Source of the DNA: an uncultured Paenibacillaceae bacterium
Lineage (GTDB): Bacteria > Bacillota > Bacilli > Aneurinibacillales > Aneurinibacillaceae
NCBI GenBank assembly: GCA_937874515.1
Contig: CALNBV010000130.1
Coordinates: forward strand, 6,710 to 70,709
DNA: 64,000 nucleotides
Direction: 5' to 3'
The notes beneath the pieces are model-generated. The model was not told the DNA's origin. It saw only the letters and a list, made by a program, of their open reading frames with translations, and did not search any database. Below are positions 1 through 10,348 of the stretch, in pieces. Made by a program: the position numbers and the translations under genes. Position 1 is the first letter of the stretch. Every line of letters begins with the position of its first letter.

Positions 1-819
1 GGGAAGTACAGTAGAAACGTAACTATTAAACATGGGGTTGGGGGAAAATAGGACAATTTGTTCTGCCTTTAATGTTTCTCGATACCGATATAATAAATAG
101 GCTACCCGTTGTAACGCTGCAGAAGTTTTCCCGCTCCCCGCCGCCCCCTGTACAATAAGAACAGAACTTCGTTCATTTCGAATAATTCTGTTTTGTTCTC
201 TTTGGATAGTAGCCACAATGCTTTTCATTTGTGAATCTGCTTTATTCCCAAGCACTTCTTGCAACATTTCATCCCCAATGGTGACCCCTGTATCAAACAT
301 GCTAATCATTTGGCCATCCCGGATGATAAACTGCCTTTTTAGTTCCATGGTTCCCGTGATCATGCCACCTGGTGTTTTATATTGGGCAGGCCCGGGTGGA
401 TAATCATAATAGAGGCTAGATACAGGAGCTCGCCAATCATAGATTAAAAAATTTTCCCCCTCATCATCCATTAAAGAGGCAATTCCTAAATAAATTTGGT
501 CCGCTTTTTTTGCTTCATCCTCTAAAAAGTCAATTCGCCCAAAGTAGGGAGAACTTTCAAGTTTTTTCAATGCTTTTAGTTGAGTAAAATCATGGCGGTG
601 GGTGACTTCTCTTTCCGTAAGAATTTCCGCCTGTTGCCTCATACTGGCATAGGTTTCTGCCATTTCATAAAGATCTTCTGAGTTCACTGTTACATCATCC
701 CAGAAGTTTTTACGGATTTCTACAATTTCAGATTTTAAATCCCCAACACGCTCTTGCAGTGCAGAAATCCGCTTTTTTATAACTTCTATAACGAAATCTA
801 CTCGTGCCTGTTCCTCCAT
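1..819 (-). CDS. helD: HelD-type UvrD/Rep superfamily-1 helicase (N-terminal part)
   Basis: The gene runs off the left edge; 273 N-terminal codons are visible. It begins with a charged coiled-coil-like stretch rich in Glu, Lys and Arg, as in HelD, the ATPase that releases RNA polymerase from stalled complexes. A Walker A motif [12 protein letters not shown] lies at about residues 222-233 (near position 140), followed by VLFSPNPMF, typical of HelD helicase motif Ia. The start is ATG at 819, preceded by AAGGATG; another in-frame ATG at 840 has no ribosome binding site. It is divergent from the carbonic anhydrase-like gene. HelD versus another UvrD-like protein cannot be settled from the fragment, but the long N-terminal coil before the P-loop favours HelD. 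Confidence 0.8.
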   Translation of the reverse strand, partial: MEEQARVDFVIEVIKKRISALQERVGDLKSEIVEIRKNFWDDVTVNSEDLYEMAETYASMRQQAEILTEREVTHRHDFTQLKALKKLESSPYFGRIDFLEDEAKKADQIYLGIASLMDDEGENFLIYDWRAPVSSLYYDYPPGPAQYKTPGGMITGTMELKRQFIIRDGQMISMFDTGVTIGDEMLQEVLGNKADSQMKSIVATIQREQNRIIRNERSSVLIVQGAAGSGKTSAALQRVAYLLYRYRETLKAEQIVLFSPNPMFNSYVSTVLP

Positions 820-902
820 CCTACTCACATCCTTCGCCATTTTTTCATCTATTTTTCAAGGGTTATTCGCTTTTTTTGTCGTTTAATGTGTGTGGAAATT
901 TT

Positions 903-931
903 TTGGACAATTCAGTATTATATATTATAAA
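903..931 (+). promoter_or_regulatory. SigA-type promoter of the carbonic anhydrase-like gene
   Basis: TTGGAC (903-908) and TATAAA (926-931) are separated by 17 bases. The start of transcription would fall at about 938-940, exactly where the leader hairpins begin. Confidence 0.55.
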
Positions 932-939
932 GAAAACTT

Positions 940-979
940 GGCTTGCAACAAGCCTTTACGCTTCGGGGAGGCTTTTTTT
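940..979 (+). promoter_or_regulatory. Attenuator-like leader with two mutually exclusive hairpins
   Basis: Hairpin 1 is GGCTTG (940-945) with CAAGCC (949-954). Hairpin 2 is AAGCCT (950-955) with AGGCTT (969-974), followed by seven T (973-979). The arms overlap, so only one can form. Hairpin 2 resembles an intrinsic terminator and also contains the Shine-Dalgarno sequence GGGGAGG (965-971) of the gene starting at 980. It could stop transcription or hide the ribosome binding site. No ligand class is recognised. Confidence 0.45.
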
Positions 980-1567
980 ATGGGTAAATTAGAAGAAATC
1001 GTAGAATTTAACCAGGATTTTGTAGATGAAAAGTGCTTTACCCCTTTAACTAATAGGGAATATGAGAAAAAACCGGTCCTCATTCTTTCGTTTATGGACT
1101 CCCGCTATATCGAGTTCATTCCAAAAACCATGAATTTAAAAGTAGATGATGCGAAAATTATCCAAAACGATGGGGGGATTATTAGCCATCCCTTCGGCAG
1201 TGTAATGCGCAGTATTATTGTTTCCATTTATGAGTTAAATGTAAATGAAATTTTTGTCATTGGACGAAATGATTGCAGAAATCAAAACAAACAATCTTCA
1301 TGCCTTCATAAGCTAATGGAAAATGACCACTCCCTTCATAAAATAAAAACGTTGCAACATGTGGGCATTAACGTAGAAAAATGGTTGGAAGAATATGATA
1401 ATCCTATTGATGGTTTACGTCAAAATATAAATATGATTAAAAATCATCCTCTTCTTCCTGAGCAGGTGGCTGTCCACGGGTTGATTATGAATCCGGCATC
1501 GGGTAAATTAGACCTTATTGTAAACGGATACAAAGAGGGGAAATCTGTAGTTCCTTCTTTTTCATAG
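980..1567 (+). CDS. Beta-carbonic anhydrase-like protein lacking zinc ligands
   Basis: A 195-aa protein of the short beta-carbonic anhydrase family (like Bacillus YtiB, about 187 aa). The fold signature is clear: MDSR at 39-42, KIIQNDGG at 59-66, PFGSVMRSI at 71-79. The family binds zinc through Cys-x-Asp-x-Arg and a later His-x-x-Cys. Here the first Cys is Phe38 and the His is Arg96 (GRNDC at 95-99); only Cys99 remains. The Asp40-Arg42 pair is kept. CO2 hydration is therefore unlikely, and a binding or regulatory role is inferred. The start at ATG 980 follows GGGGAGG; a longer upstream frame has no such site. Confidence 0.75.
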   Translation: MGKLEEIVEFNQDFVDEKCFTPLTNREYEKKPVLILSFMDSRYIEFIPKTMNLKVDDAKIIQNDGGIISHPFGSVMRSIIVSIYELNVNEIFVIGRNDCRNQNKQSSCLHKLMENDHSLHKIKTLQHVGINVEKWLEEYDNPIDGLRQNINMIKNHPLLPEQVAVHGLIMNPASGKLDLIVNGYKEGKSVVPSFS

Positions 1568-1575
1568 AATATAAT

Positions 1576-1607
1576 AAAAGCCGCTTTTTCTGCGAAAAGC
1601 GGCTTTT
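1576..1607. terminator. Bidirectional intrinsic terminator
   Basis: AAAAGCCGCTTTT pairs with GAAAAGCGGCTTTT around a short loop, with A and T tracts on both sides. It serves the carbonic anhydrase-like gene on the plus strand and the BusR-like gene on the minus strand. Confidence 0.85.
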
Positions 1608-1617
1608 GTTTTGTATA

Positions 1618-2232
1618 TTAAGATTTATTTACAAAATCAATCATTCTCCTGTATACACTATCATCCCCAACCAAAACCAGGGTATCGCCTTCACGTAAAA
1701 TAACATGGGGACCCGGGGAAATGGTGACTTCTGTCTCCCTTCTTAAAGCAACGACCGTTGCCCCTGTATTTTGCCATAACTGATGATCGGCAATGGTTGT
1801 ACCTATTAAATGAGAGCCTCTGGGGACCTTTACCTCCACCGGGTTATAGGGCGTTAAATTGCGCAACCGGTCCGAGAAATTAATAATATCCTTTAGTACT
1901 TCTTCAAATTTTCTATCAATGTTTTTCTTTTCTTTCAACAAAATCTCTAAATCCTGTTTTAAGGAATACACTGACTTCATGTATTTAAACTTATTTACAT
2001 AATGGTACGCCTGTTCAACGGATAGGACCATAATTTCCTTTCCCTGAGAAACGTCCACAATTTTTTCCTCTTTTAACAGACCGATGGCTTTTCTAATGGT
2101 TTCCGGTGAAACCTGATATTGGCTGGCCAATAAGGTTCTGCCAGAGATTTTTTTATGAATAGGAAATTCTCCCTTAATTATACGATGGGCAATATCTAAA
2201 GATATTGATCGATAGATAGGAATGTCTTGCAT
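1618..2232 (-). CDS. GntR-TrkA_C regulator, BusR-like c-di-AMP receptor
   Basis: A 204-aa protein with a GntR-type winged helix at the N-terminus (about 5-72, including SGRTLLASQYQVSPETIRKA), a helical linker (about 80-130) and a C-terminal RCK_C/TrkA_C domain (about 135-204, with VALRRETEVTISPGP and LREGDTLVLVGD). This architecture and length match BusR, which represses osmolyte uptake genes when its RCK_C domain binds c-di-AMP. No betaine transporter genes adjoin it here, so its targets are elsewhere or different. The start is ATG 2232 with GAGGAG 7 bases upstream; a TTG 15 bases earlier overlaps that site and was rejected. Confidence 0.7.
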   Translation of the reverse strand: MQDIPIYRSISLDIAHRIIKGEFPIHKKISGRTLLASQYQVSPETIRKAIGLLKEEKIVDVSQGKEIMVLSVEQAYHYVNKFKYMKSVYSLKQDLEILLKEKKNIDRKFEEVLKDIINFSDRLRNLTPYNPVEVKVPRGSHLIGTTIADHQLWQNTGATVVALRRETEVTISPGPHVILREGDTLVLVGDDSVYRRMIDFVNKS

Positions 2233-2370
2233 GGTTATTCTCCTCAAATTTATTCTTACCTGATATTATTCCTAAATAAGGAACAAAACAAGTACATTTA
2301 AAAGGTGATTTACTCCCCAATTTATCATACAATCATCCTATGGATAATTTCATAATGAAAGGTGAATTAC

Positions 2371-3927
2371 ATGAGCATTTTGACTGTGACAAATTTAAGC
2401 CATGGTTTCGGCGATCGAGCCATTTTCGATGATGTTTCTTTTCGTCTCTTAAAAGGGGAGCACATTGGATTAATTGGTGCCAATGGAGAAGGTAAATCTA
2501 CCTTCATGAATATAATCACCAGTAAACTAGAACCAGACCAGGGGAAAATAGACTGGTCAAAAAACGTACGGGTAGGTTACCTTGATCAACATACGGTTCT
2601 TGAACGAGGGTTAACCATTCGTGACGTATTACGAAGTGCCTTTAAATACCTTTTCGATTTAGAAACAGAAATGAATTCCATTTGTGATCAAATGGGGGAA
2701 GCTTCCCCGGAAGAATTAGAAAAATTGCTTGAAGATATGGGGACCATTCAGGATTTATTAACCAATAATGATTTCTATATTATTGACGCAAAAGTCGAAG
2801 AAGTTGCACGGGGACTTGGTTTAGAAGACATTGGACTTGATCGGGATGTGCAAGATTTAAGTGGGGGACAACGAACGAAAATTTTGTTGGCAAAATTGCT
2901 TTTAGAAAAGCCGGATATTTTACTGTTAGACGAGCCTACTAACTATTTGGATGAACAACATATTGAATGGTTAAAACGCTACCTGAATGAATATGAGAAT
3001 GCCTTTATCTTGATTTCCCATGACATTCCTTTCCTAAATAGCGTAATTAATCTTATCTATCATATGGAAAATCAACAACTGAATCGTTATGTAGGGGACT
3101 ATGAGAATTTCCTGCAAATTTATGAAATGAAAAAATCACAACTGGAATCAGCATATAAAAAACAACAACAGGAAATTTCCGACCTGAAAGATTTTGTTGC
3201 CAGAAATAAAGCGAGAGTATCCACCAGGAATATGGCCATGTCTCGCCAGAAGAAATTAGACAAAATGGATATTATTGAATTAGATAAAGAAAAGCCGAAG
3301 CCAGAATTTAATTTTAAAGAGGCAAGAGCATCCGGAAAGTTAATTTTTGCTACAAAGGACCTGGTTATCGGATATGATGAACCTTTATCCCGCCCTCTGA
3401 ATCTCCAAATGGAGAGAGGACAAAAGATCGCCCTTGTTGGAGCAAATGGGATTGGGAAAACCACCTTGCTTAAAAGCATCCTGGGTATTAATTTCCCTGT
3501 TTCCGGATCTGTTGAAAAAGGGGATTACTTGCATATTGGTTATTTTGAACAGGAAAGCCGGGAATCCGTCCAAAACACCTGCATTGAAGAAGTATGGCAA
3601 GAGTTTCCCTCCTATAGCCAATATGAAGTACGAGCTGCTCTTGCTAAATGCGGTTTAACGACAAAACATATCGAGAGCAAAATTCAAGTATTAAGCGGTG
3701 GAGAAAAAGCCAAAGTTCGCTTATGCAAAATTATCAATAAAGAATCCAATTTACTGGTATTAGATGAGCCTACCAACCATTTAGATGTAGACGCCAAAGA
3801 AGAGTTAAAAAGAGCTTTAAAAGCTTATAAAGGAAGTATCCTTCTCATCTCCCATGAACCTGAATTTTATCGGGAAATCGTAACTGATGTGTGGAACTGT
3901 GAATCCTGGACCACCAAGGTGTTTTAG
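2371..3927 (+). CDS. ABC-F family ATPase, YfmM-like
   Basis: A 518-aa soluble protein with two ABC ATPase domains and no membrane segments. Domain 1 has Walker A GANGEGKS (about 38-45), signature LSGGQRTK and Walker B ILLLDEPTN. Domain 2 has GANGIGKTT, LSGGEKAK and LLVLDEPTN. The two are joined by a charged linker (about 240-320), the ribosome-contacting P-site motif of ABC-F proteins. Length and sequence fit YfmM of Bacillus, one of the housekeeping ABC-F factors thought to act on stalled ribosomes; antibiotic resistance is not implied. ATG 2371 follows AAAGGTGA; a GTG at 2362 is within that site. The 3' end overlaps the convergent GltC-like gene by 4 bases. Confidence 0.85.
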   Translation: MSILTVTNLSHGFGDRAIFDDVSFRLLKGEHIGLIGANGEGKSTFMNIITSKLEPDQGKIDWSKNVRVGYLDQHTVLERGLTIRDVLRSAFKYLFDLETEMNSICDQMGEASPEELEKLLEDMGTIQDLLTNNDFYIIDAKVEEVARGLGLEDIGLDRDVQDLSGGQRTKILLAKLLLEKPDILLLDEPTNYLDEQHIEWLKRYLNEYENAFILISHDIPFLNSVINLIYHMENQQLNRYVGDYENFLQIYEMKKSQLESAYKKQQQEISDLKDFVARNKARVSTRNMAMSRQKKLDKMDIIELDKEKPKPEFNFKEARASGKLIFATKDLVIGYDEPLSRPLNLQMERGQKIALVGANGIGKTTLLKSILGINFPVSGSVEKGDYLHIGYFEQESRESVQNTCIEEVWQEFPSYSQYEVRAALAKCGLTTKHIESKIQVLSGGEKAKVRLCKIINKESNLLVLDEPTNHLDVDAKEELKRALKAYKGSILLISHEPEFYREIVTDVWNCESWTTKVF

Positions 3928-4814
3928 TTAGTATGGTAATAATCCTTAATAAACTGATAAAATAACTTTTCTGTTGGCAACAAATCCCGTTCAGATGGAG
4001 TTATAACACCCACGGTTCGTGTAACCGTGGGTTCACTTATAGGTAACTTCACGGTTTTTCGCGGTAAGCTATCAATTAACGTAATTTCCGGAATGAGTGT
4101 AACCCCTAAACCCGCTGCAACTAGTCCTTTGATGGCATCAATATCATCTCCCTCAAAAGAAACAATAGGTTGAAATCCAACACCTTCACATGCTTTCACA
4201 ACCAGGTCTCTTAAAATAAACCCTTCGGGGAATACTACAAAAGAATCATCTTTTAATTGGTTTAATCGAATAGAAGGCTTGTCTGCAAGGGAATGGTCTG
4301 TTGGTAAAAGGGCAACAATATCTTCTTCAAACAACACATGGCCTTGAATGGATTTGTTTCCATCAGGCACAGGACCAATTAATGCTAAATCAATTTTCCC
4401 TTCTGCTACGGAATTGATGAGAAAGCGATAGGAGCCCTGGTGCAACTCGAATTTAACATCGGGGTGTAATTCACGAAAGGCAGAAATAGCTGTGGGCAAC
4501 GTTGAAGCAGCTAGACTACTGGGAAAGCCAATGCGTACTGTCCCTCTTTCAGGATCAAGGGATTCAGCAATTTCTAACTTGGCATTTTCAATCACTTGCA
4601 TGGCTTGTTGCATATGCTCTAGAAACTTCCGTCCGATATGGGTTAGCTTTACATTACGTCCATCCCGTACGAACAATTTCACACCTAAATCCACTTCCAG
4701 ATTAGAAATTTGTCGGCTTACTGCAGATTGGGCAACATGTAGTGAAAATGCAGCTTCACTTACATGCTCCCGTTTGGCAACTTCAATAAAATACTGTATT
4801 TGTCTTAATTCCAT
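3924..4814 (-). CDS. gltC: LysR-type regulator, GltC-like
   Basis: A 296-aa LysR protein: winged helix at 1-60 (MELRQIQYFIEVAKREHVSE, then AQSAVSRQISNLE) and a periplasmic-binding-like effector domain at about 90-290. Sequence and length resemble GltC, the activator of glutamate synthase in Bacillus, whose activity is modulated by glutamate dehydrogenase and 2-oxoglutarate. Here it is divergent from gdhA across a 218-bp gap, which suggests it controls that gene. Start ATG 4814 follows GGAGGTGA; the in-frame extension upstream of it has no better site. Assignment to the LysR family is certain; the name GltC rests on similarity and context. Confidence 0.75.
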   Translation of the reverse strand: MELRQIQYFIEVAKREHVSEAAFSLHVAQSAVSRQISNLEVDLGVKLFVRDGRNVKLTHIGRKFLEHMQQAMQVIENAKLEIAESLDPERGTVRIGFPSSLAASTLPTAISAFRELHPDVKFELHQGSYRFLINSVAEGKIDLALIGPVPDGNKSIQGHVLFEEDIVALLPTDHSLADKPSIRLNQLKDDSFVVFPEGFILRDLVVKACEGVGFQPIVSFEGDDIDAIKGLVAAGLGVTLIPEITLIDSLPRKTVKLPISEPTVTRTVGVITPSERDLLPTEKLFYQFIKDYYHTN

Positions 4815-4887
4815 TTGTTCACCTCCAAAAGGATTAATCACTTTTTGATATGAATCTTATCTATATATTATATTGTTTCGATTGATT

Positions 4888-6418
<1,531 letters not shown>

Positions 6419-6430
6419 TAAATAAAAATC

Positions 6431-6467
6431 AAAGGGTTATCACGTTAATGTGATAACCCTTTTTTTC
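6431..6467. terminator. Bidirectional intrinsic terminator
   Basis: AAAGGGTTATCAC and GTGATAACCCTTT form a 13-bp stem with a 6-base loop, followed by a T tract on the plus strand and preceded by A-rich sequence. It ends gdhA and, from the other side, the iron transport operon. Confidence 0.9.
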
Positions 6468-6468
6468 T

Positions 6469-7131
6469 TTACATAGCTGGTGGGAGGTAAGATTCATGGA
6501 TCTGTATTTTATAATGGCAAATCTCATCTAAATCCTTTGGATCATGGGAAACCATTAAGCAAGTCATTTCTGCCTTCCTTAATATATCTCCTAATTCCTT
6601 GCGGATGTTTTCCTTTAAATCCACATCTAAATTACTAAAAGGTTCATCCAACAAAAGGAGGGCAGGCTTAGGTGCCAATGCTCGTGCTAAAGCCACCCTT
6701 TGTTGCTGGCCACCGCTCAATTCATGGGGATAGCGTTTTTCTAAACCATGCAATTGAACAAGTTCCAACATTTCCATTACCCGCTTATGGCGTTCCTTTT
6801 TGCATAATTTATGAAGGCCAAATTCAATATTTTTTAACACGGTAAGGTGGGGAAACAACCCATAATCCTGAAATACCATGCCCACTCCCCGGTGTTCAGG
6901 GAGAACAAAATGTGTATCATCAAAAACCACCTTTCCTGAAATAACGATGGATCCTTCAGTAGGCATTTCTAATCCGGCAATTAATCGCAATAAGGTGCTT
7001 TTTCCGCTTCCACTTGGCCCTAAAAGTCCTACAATTTCCCCTTTTTTCATGGTAAATGATAACTGATTTATAATGGATGGTTGTTCCCTTTGATATGAAA
7101 AGGAAAGATTCTGAACGTTAATAAATGTCAT
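6469..7131 (-). CDS. fbpC: Iron(III) ABC transporter ATP-binding protein
   Basis: A 220-aa ABC ATPase with Walker A GPSGSGKST (38-46), Q-loop VFQDYGLFPH, signature LSGGQQQR, Walker B LLLLDEP and the H-loop SHDP. It ends soon after the ATPase core, so it lacks the C-terminal TOBE/regulatory domain of classical FbpC (about 350 aa). ATG 7131 follows AAGGAGAT and overlaps the permease stop in ATGA, implying translational coupling. The gene is last in the fbpA-fbpB-fbpC operon, and the substrate is inferred from the partners and the Fur boxes. Confidence 0.85.
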   Translation of the reverse strand: MTFINVQNLSFSYQREQPSIINQLSFTMKKGEIVGLLGPSGSGKSTLLRLIAGLEMPTEGSIVISGKVVFDDTHFVLPEHRGVGMVFQDYGLFPHLTVLKNIEFGLHKLCKKERHKRVMEMLELVQLHGLEKRYPHELSGGQQQRVALARALAPKPALLLLDEPFSNLDVDLKENIRKELGDILRKAEMTCLMVSHDPKDLDEICHYKIQIHESYLPPAM

Positions 7132-8741
7132 GATTCCGATCTCCTTCCCAATTGATGAAAAATAAAAATGGAAAGCAAACATACGCCGATAATAAACAGG
7201 GAAGGAATAGCTGCCTCTGCAATTTGTTCATTGCTGGCATACTGATAGGTTTTTGTGGCCAAGGTTTCAAAATTGAAAGGTCGTAGCAATAATGCCATAG
7301 GCAGTTCCTTTATGATTTCTACAAATGTCAGAAGTGCACCACCCAGGAGTGTCCCCTTTAGTAAGGGTAAATCCACTTTAAAAAAGGTACGAGTAATGCT
7401 ATGCCCTAACAACCTGGAAACCTCCAGGTACCTTACCCCCATCTTTTGAAATCCTGCCTCTACAGGATTATAGCCAGTAGCCATAAAACGAACTACATTC
7501 CCAAAGACAAGCATCGCCAGGGACATACTTAACAAAAGAGATGGACTCAATAGATTGGTGAAATGAATAAAAACAGCTAATACCCCAATAGCAATAACTG
7601 CTCCAGGGAGGGAGTAGCCAGATGTAATGATTTTGGATAAAAGGGTTGTAAACCAGTTCGTCTGAAAACGGGTGACATTGGCCACCGTTAAAGATAAAAG
7701 CATAATCATTGCTGTAGCCAGGATCGCTACCAAAAGAGTATTCATCGTCCATTCCCAAAAAGAAGAAGAAAAAACGTCTTGATAGGTCCAAAATGCCCAA
7801 ATGATTAGTTGAACAAATGGGATTAAAAAAGCAAAGGAAAAAACAAGGATACAAACCAGAATCGCCAGGATTGAACCCCTTGGTGTCAACTTTCTTGGCA
7901 CTAACGGATTGGATTTACTTGTTGTCCCATGATACTTTCGATTGTGGCGGATCCTACGCTCCACAATAAATAATCCAATGACGCCAATCATAAGCCAGGC
8001 TGCCAGACGAAGGGCAGATTCTACATCATACATGCCAAACCAGGTATGGAAGATGGCGGTAGTTATGGTTTGAATGCCAAAATAACTGGTTACCCCGTAA
8101 TCGGATAACACTTCGAATACCACTAGCATTAATCCGCCAATAATCGCTGGACGGGATAAAGGCAAAACCACTTTTAAAAAAATCGCTGTTGGTTTACGAC
8201 CTAGGAGAAGGGCATTTTCCATATATGAACCACTCTGTCCCTCTAAAAAGGCACGGGTAATGAGGTAAACATAGGGGTAAAGAAACAAAGTGAAAATAAA
8301 TACCCCACCAGGAAGAGACATAATGTCAAAAAAATGAGGGTCTATGGCGATTCCCAACTTGCGAAGGGTCGTTTGAACAACCCCTGTATAACTAAGCATA
8401 TTGCTGTAGGTATAAGCCCCGATATAAGGGGGAATCCCAAGAGGCAAAATCATTGCCCAACGAAAGAAACCTTTGAAAGGAAATTCGTAGACAGAAATAA
8501 TCCATGCTAAAATTACGCCAATCAATACGGTAAACATCCCCGTAAATAAAACGAGGGTGAAGGATTCTAGGATATAATCCTTTAAAAAATAATCTTTGAT
8601 TTGTTGCCAGTTTTCATTGGGCTTAGAGAGTAAAGAAGTTAAGATAAAAAAGGAGGGCAGAAGAACACCCGCTGCCCCTATTAAACTTAGAATGAGCCAA
8701 CCATTGGTTTGTCGTTTTAAGTTACGTACAAAGGTGTTCAT
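7128..8741 (-). CDS. fbpB: Iron(III) ABC transporter permease, fused two-half type
   Basis: A 537-aa membrane protein with about 12 hydrophobic segments arranged as two homologous halves (about 1-265 and 285-537), as in FbpB/SfuB. Each half has a BPD_transp_1 EAA-type loop: ENALLLGRKPTAIFLKVVLP in the first and EVSRLLGHSITRTFFKVDLP in the second, the contact sites for the ATPase. It follows fbpA by 6 bases and overlaps fbpC by 4 bases. The specificity is inferred from FbpA and the Fur sites; family members also carry thiamine or phosphonates, which is less likely here. Confidence 0.85.
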   Translation of the reverse strand: MNTFVRNLKRQTNGWLILSLIGAAGVLLPSFFILTSLLSKPNENWQQIKDYFLKDYILESFTLVLFTGMFTVLIGVILAWIISVYEFPFKGFFRWAMILPLGIPPYIGAYTYSNMLSYTGVVQTTLRKLGIAIDPHFFDIMSLPGGVFIFTLFLYPYVYLITRAFLEGQSGSYMENALLLGRKPTAIFLKVVLPLSRPAIIGGLMLVVFEVLSDYGVTSYFGIQTITTAIFHTWFGMYDVESALRLAAWLMIGVIGLFIVERRIRHNRKYHGTTSKSNPLVPRKLTPRGSILAILVCILVFSFAFLIPFVQLIIWAFWTYQDVFSSSFWEWTMNTLLVAILATAMIMLLSLTVANVTRFQTNWFTTLLSKIITSGYSLPGAVIAIGVLAVFIHFTNLLSPSLLLSMSLAMLVFGNVVRFMATGYNPVEAGFQKMGVRYLEVSRLLGHSITRTFFKVDLPLLKGTLLGGALLTFVEIIKELPMALLLRPFNFETLATKTYQYASNEQIAEAAIPSLFIIGVCLLSIFIFHQLGRRSES

Positions 8742-8747
8742 GGCCCT

Positions 8748-9791
8748 TTACTTCCATCCTGCTTTATTCAAAATCTCTAATGCCTTTTTATTGTGGACGC
8801 CTAATTTTGCAAAATCAATTTCCTGTACTTTGAATTCGCCCCAGGATTTTAAAAGTTCAGGCAATTTGGCCTGGGTATTTACCGGGAATTCAAAGTTTTC
8901 CTTTGCTATGGTTTCCTGAGCCTCTTTCCCCGTTAAAAATTCAATGAGTTTTATTGCACTTTTTTCATTCTTACTATATTTCGTTAATCCAACACCGCTA
9001 ATATTGATATGGGTCCCCGTGGTTTCCTGATTAGGGAAGAATACCCCCACTTGTTTGGCTGCTTTTACTTCTTCAGGGTCCTTGGAATTAAGCATACCAC
9101 CAACGTAATAGGTATTCATAATCGCCACATCCCCAATTCCAGCAGCGATTCCCTTAACCTGGTCTCTGTCGCCGCCTTCAGGAGTCCGGCCCATGTTAGT
9201 TACAATTTCTTTGGCCCATTCTTCTGTTTTCTTTTCCCCGATTAATTCAATGAGAGAAGCCACAAGAGATTGATTATACAAACTTGTAGAGGAACGCACC
9301 AATACTTTTCCTTTCCATTTGTTACTGGCTAAATCTTCGTAGGTAGATAAATCCCCAGGCTTTACCCGGTCTTTTGCGTATACAATGACTCGCGCTCGAG
9401 TAGAAAGGCCAATCCAGTGATTCTCTTTATCCCGCAAGTTTTTTGGAACCTGTTGGTTAACCACATTGGATTCAACAGGTTGAAGAATTCCCTGTTCCTT
9501 AGCACGGTTTAAGATTCCACCATCAACGGTGATAAATAAGTCAGCAGTGCTATTTTCCCCTTCACGTTTTATACGTTCGATAAGTTCTTCTGCTTTCCCC
9601 TCAATCACATTCACTTTGATTCCTGATTGTTCAGAAAATTGTTTAAACAGTGTTTTATCCACTTCATAATTTCTGGCTGTATAAACATTTACAACTTTTT
9701 CTGTGGATGAGGTAGGGGATCCACACCCTACTAAAAAAATTAAAATTAGAATTGCTGAAAATACGGCTGAAAAACTCTTACGCTGTTTCAA
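8748..9791 (-). CDS. fbpA: Iron(III)-binding lipoprotein
   Basis: A 347-aa solute-binding lipoprotein. The signal peptide ends in the lipobox LVGC with Cys23. The mature part has the FbpA/FutA features VNVYTARNYEVDKTLF and the tandem tyrosines Tyr228-Tyr229 (NTYYVGG), which coordinate Fe3+ in this family. The start is TTG 9791 with CGGGAGGG 7 bases upstream; a longer frame would run through the Fur box region and has no site. First gene of an fbpABC operon, under two Fur boxes, so expressed on iron limitation. Confidence 0.88.
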   Translation of the reverse strand: MKQRKSFSAVFSAILILIFLVGCGSPTSSTEKVVNVYTARNYEVDKTLFKQFSEQSGIKVNVIEGKAEELIERIKREGENSTADLFITVDGGILNRAKEQGILQPVESNVVNQQVPKNLRDKENHWIGLSTRARVIVYAKDRVKPGDLSTYEDLASNKWKGKVLVRSSTSLYNQSLVASLIELIGEKKTEEWAKEIVTNMGRTPEGGDRDQVKGIAAGIGDVAIMNTYYVGGMLNSKDPEEVKAAKQVGVFFPNQETTGTHINISGVGLTKYSKNEKSAIKLIEFLTGKEAQETIAKENFEFPVNTQAKLPELLKSWGEFKVQEIDFAKLGVHNKKALEILNKAGWK

Positions 9792-9811
9792 GGTTGAACC
9801 CTCCCGACTAA

Positions 9812-9863
9812 TAATGAAAATCATTATCATTTATATTTACAAATGTAATGATAATTATTATCA
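9812..9863. promoter_or_regulatory. Two Fur boxes upstream of fbpA
   Basis: TGATAATTATTATCA (9849-9863) is a perfect 7-1-7 inverted repeat identical to the Bacillus Fur consensus. TGAAAATCATTATCA (9815-9829) is a second copy with one mismatch. Their centres are 34 bp apart, just upstream of the fbpA ribosome binding site. Confidence 0.9.
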
Positions 9864-9990
9864 GTTAGTTTGTCAATGGAAATATGTGCCATGAACATAA
9901 ATACATTGAATCTTTTTTCTACAGGAATCGTAAATAAAGAAACCGTATATATTTTTAAATCACCACCATTTTGATGAAAGAGGGGATTGC

Positions 9991-10197
9991 ATGGACGCAA
10001 GTACTTATATCTTTATTTTTGCTTTTATCTTAATCGTTATTATTTTTGCGATTAGAAAGGGAAAAGGATCCAAAGTGCACCGTGGGTATCATTCCCATGA
10101 CTTTGACAATAGCAGCAGCGATTCTAGTTTGGGTGACTCTGGTTGGGGTGACTCTGGTGGTGGCGATTCCGGCGGTGGTGGTGGCGGCGGAGATTAG
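9991..10197 (+). CDS. Small membrane-anchored protein with Gly/Asp/Ser tail
   Basis: A 68-aa protein of no recognised function. Residues 4-22 form one hydrophobic segment (TYIFIFAFILIVIIFAI), followed by a basic stretch (RKGKGSKVHRG) that should sit in the cytoplasm. The C-terminal 30 residues are almost only Asp, Ser and Gly, with GDSG repeats ending in a Gly run. Proteins with such flexible tails occur at bacterial membranes, but no role can be given. ATG follows AGAGGGGA at good spacing, and a terminator follows, so it is a monocistronic unit. Confidence 0.65.
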   Translation: MDASTYIFIFAFILIVIIFAIRKGKGSKVHRGYHSHDFDNSSSDSSLGDSGWGDSGGGDSGGGGGGGD

Positions 10198-10218
10198 GAT
10201 TAGTAAATTCCCGATTGA

Positions 10219-10250
10219 AAGGATGAAATCTACATGATTTCATCCTTTTT
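10219..10250 (+). terminator. Intrinsic terminator
   Basis: GGATGAAATC (10221-10230) pairs with GATTTCATCC (10236-10245) over a 5-base loop, followed by TTTTT. It ends the small Gly-rich gene. Confidence 0.85.
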
Positions 10251-10348
10251 CTATGAAATCCTCACTTGTCCATTTCCTATCAAATAAACAAAACATAAAT
10301 TATATTACATGAAGAAAATGTTAGAAAAAAAGGGGGGAGAATTTTTTA

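Noticed and set aside
3120..3479. Frame of about 119 codons on the minus strand within the ABC-F gene
   Set aside because: Antisense shadow of a well-conserved gene, no ribosome binding site and no recognisable product.
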